Of a stretch of DNA of 64,000 bases, positions 58,610 to 64,000 are shown piece by piece (positions within the stretch are counted from its first letter, which is position 1; each line of letters begins with the position of its first letter). The DNA is from Coprenecus sp902388455 (GTDB lineage Bacteria > Bacteroidota > Bacteroidia > Bacteroidales > UBA932). The DNA is taken from NCBI GenBank assembly GCA_963931615.1, contig OZ007032.1, positions 2,232,001 through 2,296,000 of the forward strand, written 5' to 3'. The position numbers were made by a program, and so were the translations under genes. Below the pieces are notes generated by a model. That model saw only the letters and a list, made by a program, of their open reading frames with translations. It was not told where the DNA came from and did no database searches.

Positions 58610-58673
58610 TGAGATTTTCTGTTTCTGATTTTACGTCATGGATTTCCGACTTTGGAGGAAATCCCTCCCGAGC

Positions 58674-58772
58674 CTTCAGGCGAGTGGCAAGTTTGTTTTG
58701 GGATGCCCGAATCATTTCGGGCTGCCCAAAACACAACTTGCTATGTTCGCTTGAACATGAATTTGCCTGAAG
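58674..58772. other. Nested hairpin upstream of mobA, candidate oriT
   Basis: Arms nest around a four-base loop: CTTCAGGC/GCCTGAAG, GCAAGTT/AACTTGC, GTTTTGGG/CCCAAAAC and GCCCGAA/TTCGGGC. A further inverted pair GTCAAA/TTTGAC follows from 58772. It lies 65 bp upstream of mobA, where oriT would be expected. Its core is unlike the four near-palindromes. Confidence 0.6.
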
Positions 58773-58849
58773 TCAAATTGAGTTTTGACCTTCAGCCTCA
58801 TTCTTCGGCTTCGGGATAGCTCCATCCGGTATCCATTCCGTTGTTGGTG

Positions 58850-59280
58850 GCAAAGTTACAGCGGTATATTTATCTGTAAAACAGTGGATTATATGTAACA
58901 AGATGTCATACGGTGACAAGGGTCGTCACCGTCTCCGGATGATGGTGATCATTCGGGAAAATCCCCTTTTATTTGCAGTGCGGACGGTTGCAACCGGCCT
59001 TCTGATAGCGGAATAATGGTCATGTTATCCGATGATTCCGGTAACGGTTGGGATGATGGAAGCAATATCGGACGGGACCGTTGACGGATTGTCATGACCA
59101 ACAGACAGACCGCGGATGGAAGCGATGTCGGAAAGATGCGGTAACAGTAGCATCAAAGGTTATGACACTGGATGATACCGTTAATGGATGCGGATTCGGA
59201 TGGTTGGAAAGAAACGTCTGCGGATTCACGGATTAGTGGATGACACCGGTATTTATTCAATAACAATTAAAAAGAAAGAC
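58850..59280. repeat. Gene-free stretch before traA with short direct repeats
   Basis: ATGGAAGCAATATCGGA (59056-59072) recurs as ATGGAAGCGATGTCGGA (59116-59132), 60 bp apart, and looser GGATGATxxCGGTAA motifs recur. No gene is seen. These could bind a relaxosome or regulator protein between oriT and the tra operon. There is no good -7 box. Confidence 0.45.
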
Positions 59281-59282
59281 TT

Positions 59283-60050
59283 ATGAGTAAAGAAACTTTG
59301 TTCGTTGCGATTAGCAACCAGAAAGGAGGGGTCGGGAAATCGGCCCTGTCCGTAGTGCTTGCCAGTTACTTCCATTTCGAGAAGGGACTGAACGTGGCTA
59401 TCGTTGACTGTGACTCTCCCCAACACAGTCTCGTACGTATGAGGGAGCGTGACAAAAAGGCTGTTTCCAACAGCGCCTATTACCGGCAACTGATCAAACA
59501 GCAGTGGAACCAAGTGCAGAAAAAGGCTTATCCCATTGTAGGCTCCACCGCTGAAAAGGCAAGGGAAGCGGCTGATGCGATTGCGGCAAGCGGGGATTAT
59601 GACCTTATTTTCGTGGATCTTCCCGGAACGGTAGAATCCACCGGGGTATTCCGAACGATTGTCAATATGGACTACGTGCTTACTCCCACCGTTCCGGACC
59701 TGATTGTGATGCAGAGTACACTGTCCTTTGCCACGACCGTGCTTGACCATATCAAGAAGATGGAAAATACCCCGTTGCTCAAGGACATCTTCTTTTTCTG
59801 GAACAAGTTGAAAAAACGTACCAATGTGGAGATTCTCAAGTCATATTCGGAAGTCATGAGGGAGCTGCATCTGACAGTCCTCGACAGCACGCTTCCTGAC
59901 CTGTGCCGTTATGAAAAGGAGATTACCCATGCCAAGCGTGCCTTTTTCCGTTGCACGCTGCTGCCGCCTCCGGCCAGACAACTGGAAGGCAGCGGGCTGG
60001 TGGAACTTGCGGAAGAGCTTATGGTCAAACTTAAACTCGGACAGTCATGA
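59283..60050 (+). CDS. traA: TraA, ParA-family ATPase
   Basis: This 255-residue ParA-type ATPase has the deviant Walker A SNQKGGVGKSALSVVLASYF, the DCDSPQHSLVRM segment and FVDLPGTVESTGVF as Walker B. It follows the family order with DLIVMQSTLSFATTVLDHIK later. In CTnDOT-type elements traA begins the transfer operon; a role in DNA partition or assembly is inferred from ParA relatives. It overlaps the next gene by 4 bp (ATGA). No promoter match is seen nearby. Confidence 0.9.
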   Translation: MSKETLFVAISNQKGGVGKSALSVVLASYFHFEKGLNVAIVDCDSPQHSLVRMRERDKKAVSNSAYYRQLIKQQWNQVQKKAYPIVGSTAEKAREAADAIAASGDYDLIFVDLPGTVESTGVFRTIVNMDYVLTPTVPDLIVMQSTLSFATTVLDHIKKMENTPLLKDIFFFWNKLKKRTNVEILKSYSEVMRELHLTVLDSTLPDLCRYEKEITHAKRAFFRCTLLPPPARQLEGSGLVELAEELMVKLKLGQS

Positions 60051-60484
60051 AAAAGAAAATCGTAGAGGTGGACGAAGATGTCCTGAAGGAAATCATTGTC
60101 GGCGACATACCTGTTTTCGGCAAGGACAGCCTCGCCCCGAAAGAAAAGCCCGTGGAACATCAGGAAGCGAAAAGCCCCGCCTCAACCGTACCGGCAGATA
60201 CTCCAGCGGAAAAGCCCTCCGTGGAGAAGCCCAAAAGGAAAAAGGATGAATCCTGCGGATACCGGGAAAGGTTTCTGGTCAATATACCCGCGTCAAACCG
60301 TTCCCATGTGTATATCAACCGTGAAGTGGCCGAGTGCATCAAACGGGTACTGCCTGTCATCGCTCCGGAGATGAGCATATCCGGCTTTATCAGCAATATC
60401 CTTGTGGACCATCTGCAGAAACACTGGGACGAAATCAACGAATTGTATAACAAAGAGTATTATAAACCATTAAAACCATTTTGA
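60047..60484 (+). CDS. traB: TraB, DUF3408 protein
   Basis: This 145-residue protein has a Pro/Lys-rich start (about 20-70) and a conserved end (NRSHVYINREVAECIKRVL, then SGFISNILVDHLQKHWDEIN) with ribbon-helix-helix character, typical of DUF3408. A DNA-binding or relaxosome role is inferred only from the fold. It starts inside traA's last codon and ends 2 bp before the next ATG. The end motif is repeated in TraC. Confidence 0.78.
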   Translation: MKKKIVEVDEDVLKEIIVGDIPVFGKDSLAPKEKPVEHQEAKSPASTVPADTPAEKPSVEKPKRKKDESCGYRERFLVNIPASNRSHVYINREVAECIKRVLPVIAPEMSISGFISNILVDHLQKHWDEINELYNKEYYKPLKPF

Positions 60485-60486
60485 TT

Positions 60487-60942
60487 ATGACACAGATTAT
60501 TTTTCAGGCCATCGTTGCCTGTTGCTGCATTTACACTGCTTACAGATTGTCATTGTTTATTTTCCGTAGGCTGTTCAAGGGCAGGAAAAGAGGAAAGGAT
60601 GTCCGCGACGTTTCTGGTGAAACGGCAGACATGACAAAAACTGACAACAGGGATGACGATACATCCGAGATTACGTTTGAGATACTGAAAGACATATCTG
60701 CTTCCAGGTCTCCGGAAAGCGGTTTCTATAAATCCATCTATCTGGTAAACTATCCTGTTGGAAATCGGATACAAGTCTATATCAACAAGGAAAATCACTC
60801 CCATATCAAGCGTTTTCTGGCAGTTACCGCTCCTGAGGTGCCCATTTCCGGTTTTGTAAACAGGATTATAGATGAACATTTGAAGAAGTACGAGCATGAG
60901 ATGTCAAAGCTGTACACGGAATGTATCACCAAACCTTTATAA
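60487..60942 (+). CDS. traC: TraC, DUF3408 protein
   Basis: From ATG 60487 the protein is 151 residues: a membrane segment at the start (IIFQAIVACCCIYTAYRLSL), a charged middle, and a DUF3408-type end (NRIQVYINKENHSHIKRFLA, then ISGFVNRIIDEHLKKYEHEM). It is a paralogue of TraB with an added membrane anchor. It overlaps no neighbour but is only 2 bp from both. It may connect a DNA-binding part to the membrane. Confidence 0.75.
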   Translation: MTQIIFQAIVACCCIYTAYRLSLFIFRRLFKGRKRGKDVRDVSGETADMTKTDNRDDDTSEITFEILKDISASRSPESGFYKSIYLVNYPVGNRIQVYINKENHSHIKRFLAVTAPEVPISGFVNRIIDEHLKKYEHEMSKLYTECITKPL

Positions 60943-60944
60943 TT

Positions 60945-61700
60945 ATGACTGCGATAGTTTATTTTACCGTAAAGGCAGTATGTGCTGTCTATATATTGTG
61001 CCATTTGTGGACATTTATTTTCCACAGACATATGTACGGAATATGGGACCTCATTTTAAGGCTGATGCGGATTGCCCGTGTCAGAGTGTGGAGATACCGC
61101 AGACAACGCAAGGAAGAGGCGGAACGTCGTGCCCGCAGAAAGGCAAGGCGCAGAAAGCCGGAAACGGATAAGTCCAAAGGAAAAACCGAAACGGCTGTTC
61201 CGTCCTCTTCTTCGGATGACGATGATGTGATAGGCAAGACAAAGGTCATCTATCTGGAAGACCCGAAAGTTGCAAGGATGACTCCAACCCGTTCCGAGCC
61301 GATGGAGAAAATTCCATTGGAGGAAGACGAGGATATCGGTTCTGATGATGTGGAGCAGGAAAACAAAGGACTGACAGAAGAAGAGCGTGAGGAACTGATG
61401 GCTCCCGTAGATGCCGAACCCGACCCGGATTTCAACACGGCATTGACAATCGAGGAAATAAACAACGTAGCGGAAGTACTTACTTCCGGGATTGTTGACG
61501 AACAGAAAGCCCTGCGTGCCGCAAGAACCATCCATTACAAACTGAGTGAAACGGAGATACTGGCTTTCCTGACCGACAAGCTGAGCAATCTGGAGAAGGT
61601 GAACGGTTTGCTTGACAAGTATCTGGGAAACCGGAGGGGTGTATCAGGAAGAAAAGGCAGTAAGGAAGATGAGCCTTTCGATATAGACAAGTATGCGTGA
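60945..61700 (+). CDS. traD: TraD, ICE transfer protein with N-terminal membrane helix
   Basis: From ATG 60945 (MTAIVYFTVKAVCAV) the protein is 251 residues. One or two hydrophobic helices come first, then a very basic stretch (RRQRKEEAERRARRKARRR), an acidic linker, and a helical part (EEINNVAEVLTSGIVDEQKA to SETEILAFLTDKLSNLEKV). This is the style of TraD in CTnDOT-like operons. The exact role is unknown. The start follows the traC stop by 2 bp. Confidence 0.72.
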   Translation: MTAIVYFTVKAVCAVYILCHLWTFIFHRHMYGIWDLILRLMRIARVRVWRYRRQRKEEAERRARRKARRRKPETDKSKGKTETAVPSSSSDDDDVIGKTKVIYLEDPKVARMTPTRSEPMEKIPLEEDEDIGSDDVEQENKGLTEEEREELMAPVDAEPDPDFNTALTIEEINNVAEVLTSGIVDEQKALRAARTIHYKLSETEILAFLTDKLSNLEKVNGLLDKYLGNRRGVSGRKGSKEDEPFDIDKYA

Positions 61701-61863
61701 TCAGGAAGTTCAAACGTGGCCATCCTGAAACGGTCAGATGAAGGAGATTCTGGTTGAATCTGAAAGAGTGATACATACAGGATAACTTTAGTTTCATACC
61801 CCTGCTTTCCCTTTTTAATATTTAGGGGGAAGTGGGGGTATGCGATATGAGACGGTGGATATC

Positions 61864-62169
61864 CTATTTCCTATCCGGGTACAAAAGGTCGGGACTGACA
61901 TTGATGAAACGTACGTAATCCTCCGTATGCGCGAAAGACTCGTCATTGATTCGTCCAGCCAGTTCATCGGGTGTCAGACATTCCACATCGTAGAATGTCT
62001 CGTCTTCAGGATCATCCAGACTTCTGGCGGGGGATTTCCTCCACATCTCAATGATTTTCTCATCAGAAACGTCTCTGCTGAAAAAACCGCAGTTCCATAC
62101 AAAAGCGAGTAATCGTGTTTCTCTTTTCCCTGTATGGTCAGGGATTTTAATCTGTTCCTTTGATTTCAT
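61864..62169 (-). CDS. Small ICE accessory protein, 101 residues
   Basis: The protein starts MKSKEQIKIPDHTGKRETRL, with VWNCGFFSRDVSDEKIIEMW following and an acidic end. I recognise no family. It lies 13 bp downstream of the SLOG gene on the same strand and converges on traD. The stretch 61701-61863 between it and traD has no clear feature. Confidence 0.55.
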   Translation of the reverse strand: MKSKEQIKIPDHTGKRETRLLAFVWNCGFFSRDVSDEKIIEMWRKSPARSLDDPEDETFYDVECLTPDELAGRINDESFAHTEDYVRFINVSPDLLYPDRK

Positions 62170-62182
62170 AAGTTCCTATCTT

Positions 62183-62764
62183 TTAATCTGTCCATTTTAT
62201 ATTCGGTTTATTTGGTTCATGATTGTTTTGCAATGCAGTTATGTCCGTTATCACTTCTCCAGTAAACAGATTGATGACTTCCCGTCCAGTTTCCACGGCC
62301 TTTTTCACGGTATGGTATGTACCTCCGTTGCACACGTTGTCCCAATATGCTATTACCATTGAAGCCCTGCTGACCATATAGGTGTCACGGCGCAGGTAAC
62401 ATCCCCTGTAATATTTTTCTGAAAGCATCACTACCCGGTCAGCCTTCTTAAGCAGTTCCCTGTAAAGCAGCTGGTCTTGCGGGTCAAACCATTCGGCTTG
62501 GGCTCTGAAAGGGATAGCAGCCGCCAGTGTCATATCCTCATATTGTTCTTTCAGTTGCAGGACAGCTTCAGCCGCTATCATGTCGAACCCTTCTGCCATG
62601 CCCGAATAAAATTCTCTGAAACCTTCTTCATAGAGGTTTTTTATCATAGTTATGACCTTTCCCCTGATTTGTCCGCTGAAGTTCCGGTAGTCCTTGTTTT
62701 CCTGCATCAGTCTTTGCTTCCGGTGTCCCGTGAATGCCGCTACCTTTTTTTCTTCCTGTTTCAT
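62183..62764 (-). CDS. SLOG-family protein (DUF1273/YspA-like)
   Basis: The 193-residue protein begins MKQEEKKVAAFTGHRKQRLM and has the SLOG fold marks FTGHR, YSGMAEGFDMIAAEAVLQLK, then VVMLSEKYYRGCYLRRDTYM and AYWDNVCNGGTYHTVKKAV. SLOG domains bind nucleotide-derived signals or process them in conflict systems. It sits in the transfer operon region but runs opposite to it, with hairpin copy 4 45 bp upstream. It could tie ICE state to a small nucleotide signal; this is inference. Confidence 0.85.
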   Translation of the reverse strand: MKQEEKKVAAFTGHRKQRLMQENKDYRNFSGQIRGKVITMIKNLYEEGFREFYSGMAEGFDMIAAEAVLQLKEQYEDMTLAAAIPFRAQAEWFDPQDQLLYRELLKKADRVVMLSEKYYRGCYLRRDTYMVSRASMVIAYWDNVCNGGTYHTVKKAVETGREVINLFTGEVITDITALQNNHEPNKPNIKWTD

Positions 62765-62808
62765 GATGTTCTGTTTTTTGTTCTACATGTGTCCGGTATA
62801 TGCCGGAG

Positions 62809-62970
62809 TTTGATTTCTTGCAGGCTTTTCTGTCCCGTGCCTGGATACTGCAAGGCTTGTCGGGAGAAAATACCGCAAGCGCAGCGAGGATGATTTTCTC
62901 CCGGGCAACCGGAACGGCCTGCCTTGCAGATTCCGTAAAGGCACGGGCTACCTTTGCCGGAAGAATCAAA
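62809..62970 (-). repeat. Structured near-palindrome, copy 4 of 4
   Basis: This 162-bp element lies upstream of the SLOG gene. Arms: TTTGATT/AATCAAA, CCCGTGCC/GGCACGGG, CTGCAAGGC/GCCTTGCAG and GGGAGAAAAT/ATTTTCTCCC. The core carries GCGAGGATGAT. The inner stem has paired changes compared with copy 2 (GGGAAAAAT/ATTTTTCCC), so base pairing is kept. Confidence 0.88.
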
Positions 62971-63131
62971 GGACGTTTTCCCAGTGTTTTTCCTTTGCCG
63001 AAATCCCCCTGCCGATGTAACGTAATGACACCCGATGTCACGCATCGTCAGTGTTGTAAATCAATGGATTAAGCGTTATATATTCGTGGTCGAAATCATT
63101 TTTTTGTCTCACCAATTAAAAGTTTCGACAC

Positions 63132-63428
63132 ATGAAAAAAAGATTCTTTTTTGCAGCCATGATGCTGCTTGCAACGACAGGGGCTTTCGCCCAGGGTAAT
63201 GGTATCGGCGGTATCACTGAAGCCACCAACATGGTCACTTCCTATTTCGATCCGGGAACCAAACTGATTTATGCCATCGGAGCCGTGGTCGGCCTTATCG
63301 GAGGCGTGAAGGTCTATTCCAAGTTTTCCTCGGGAGATCCCGACACCTCCAAGACGGCAGCCAGCTGGTTCGGTGCCTGTATCTTTTTAATCGTGGCCGC
63401 CACAATTTTACGCTCATTCTTCCTCTGA
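63132..63428 (+). CDS. traE: TraE, DUF4134 membrane protein
   Basis: The 98-residue protein has a signal-like start (MKKRFFFAAMMLLATTGAFA), then Gly-rich GNGIGGITEATNMVTSYF, and two hydrophobic segments (LIYAIGAVVGLIGGVKVYS and FGACIFLIVAATILRSFFL). This is DUF4134, the TraE protein of CTnDOT, a VirB2-like candidate for the mating channel. It is followed 2 bp later by traF. The rightward operon resumes here after the two leftward genes. Confidence 0.88.
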   Translation: MKKRFFFAAMMLLATTGAFAQGNGIGGITEATNMVTSYFDPGTKLIYAIGAVVGLIGGVKVYSKFSSGDPDTSKTAASWFGACIFLIVAATILRSFFL

Positions 63429-63430
63429 TT

Positions 63431-63763
63431 ATGGCGGAGTATCCTATCAACAAGGGAATCGGCCGCAGCCCTGAGTTCAAGGGGCTGAAAAGCCAGTACC
63501 TGTTCATCTTCGCCGGCGGACTGCTCGCCCTGTTCGTCCTGTTTGTCATCATGTACATGGCAGGCATCGACCAGTGGGTATGTATCGGTTTCGGTGTCAC
63601 CTGCGCCTCGGTGCTTGTCTGGGTGACTTTCCGCCTGAACGCGAAATACGGTGAATGGGGACTGATGAAATTGCAGGCGCTGCGCCGACATCCCCGCTAC
63701 ATCATCAGCCGGAAGGGTTTTCTCCGGTTGATTTGTCCAACCCCGAAAAAACGAAGCGTATGA
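63431..63763 (+). CDS. traF: TraF, DUF4133 membrane protein
   Basis: The 110-residue protein begins MAEYPINKGIGRSPEFKGLK, has two hydrophobic segments (FIFAGGLLALFVLFVIMYM and ACASVLVWVTFRLN-like), and ends in a basic tail. It is DUF4133, a VirB3-like part of the mating channel. It overlaps traG by 4 bp. Confidence 0.88.
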   Translation: MAEYPINKGIGRSPEFKGLKSQYLFIFAGGLLALFVLFVIMYMAGIDQWVCIGFGVTCASVLVWVTFRLNAKYGEWGLMKLQALRRHPRYIISRKGFLRLICPTPKKRSV

Positions 63764-64000
63764 GAAATGTAATGAAAGCCGCCACGCTGGAAAGCCGGTT
63801 CCCGCTGATGGCCGTCGAGCACGGATGCATCATCAGCAAGGATGCCGACATCACCGTGGCCTACTGGGTGGAGCTGCCGGAAGTGTTCACGCTGACACGC
63901 GCCGAATACGAGGCCCTCCATTCCACATGGGCGAAGGCTGTCCGGGTTTTGCCGAATTACAGCATCGTCCACAAGCAGGACATCTTCATCGAGGAGAGTT
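63760..64000 (+). CDS. traG: TraG, VirB4-like conjugation ATPase, 5' part only
   Basis: The first 80 codons are visible: MRNVMKAATLESRFPLMAVE, then HGCIISKDADITVAYWVELP and a helical TRAEYEALHSTWAKAV. This is the N-terminal part of TraG/VirB4-type ATPases of Bacteroides elements. The ATG overlaps the traF stop by 4 bp. The ATPase domain lies beyond the window edge. Confidence 0.88.
   Translation, partial: MRNVMKAATLESRFPLMAVEHGCIISKDADITVAYWVELPEVFTLTRAEYEALHSTWAKAVRVLPNYSIVHKQDIFIEES

Larger units (their letters stand above)
24640..64000. mobile_element. Integrative conjugative element of the CTnDOT type, right end outside window
   Basis: The block holds two tyrosine recombinases, excisionase-like HTH genes, RteA/RteB regulators, PRTRC genes, topoisomerase III, mobA-mobB-mobC and traA to traG in the order known from Bacteroides conjugative transposons. 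The left boundary lies between the SIMPL promoter and the first integrase (about 24640-24975). This 335-bp stretch has no gene that I can see and is visibly more AT-rich than the chromosome. No tRNA is present there, so the target is not a tRNA gene at this end. The other end is not in the window, so the att core cannot be defined by comparison. Resistance cargo (mef) rides inside. Confidence 0.88.

Overview
The window looks like a Bacteroidales chromosome (GC-rich, Rikenellaceae/Alistipes-like by general appearance) with a large integrative conjugative element (ICE) inserted in it. Supporting signs are many lipoboxes, few Shine-Dalgarno sites, and repeated use of the Bacteroidales -7 box TAnnTTTG. 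Family and domain names were recognised by eye; no database search was run.

Chromosomal part (1 to about 24.6 kb): a TolC/MacA-type efflux operon entering from the left edge; a gene-free stretch with two kinds of repeat; a GNAT acetyltransferase; a cell-envelope operon lpxK-murA-murB, whose MurA has Asp in place of the fosfomycin-target Cys; a duplicated lipoprotein with one broken copy; a GNAT-MsrA fusion; a lipoprotein divergent from a Crp-type regulator; ybaK; a 118-bp tandem array rich in palindromes; a four-gene operon of secreted proteins ending in an S-type sulfatase; two tandem POT peptide transporters; and an operon of a SIMPL protein, an S24/S26-like domain fused to a GH5 mannanase, and an outer-membrane barrel.

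ICE part (about 24.6 kb to beyond 64 kb): two tandem tyrosine recombinases, three small excisionase-like HTH proteins, RteB/RteA-type regulators behind a leader that ends in an intrinsic terminator, then a long leftward operon with a DUF3945 protein, topoisomerase III and PRTRC genes (E, C, F-like, B, ThiF). Next come an AbiE toxin-antitoxin pair with palindromic operators, accessory genes, mobA-mobB-mobC, and the rightward transfer operon traA to traG, cut by the window edge. The resistance cargo is nested. An IS66 element sits in the last codons of a DUF4120 gene. Inside its tnpC is a composite transposon of two different IS1380-family copies flanking mef (macrolide efflux) and a decayed nucleotidyltransferase. 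A 5-bp TATAT duplication shows the composite entered as one unit, and deleting it restores the tnpC frame exactly.

The most interesting unexplained signal is a family of four 160-176 bp near-palindromes in ICE intergenic gaps (37.7, 38.3, 54.6 and 62.8 kb). They share a conserved core but have different, self-complementary outer arms, so the structure appears conserved rather than the sequence. Each lies just upstream of a leftward accessory gene. A fifth, unrelated nested hairpin precedes mobA and is an oriT candidate.
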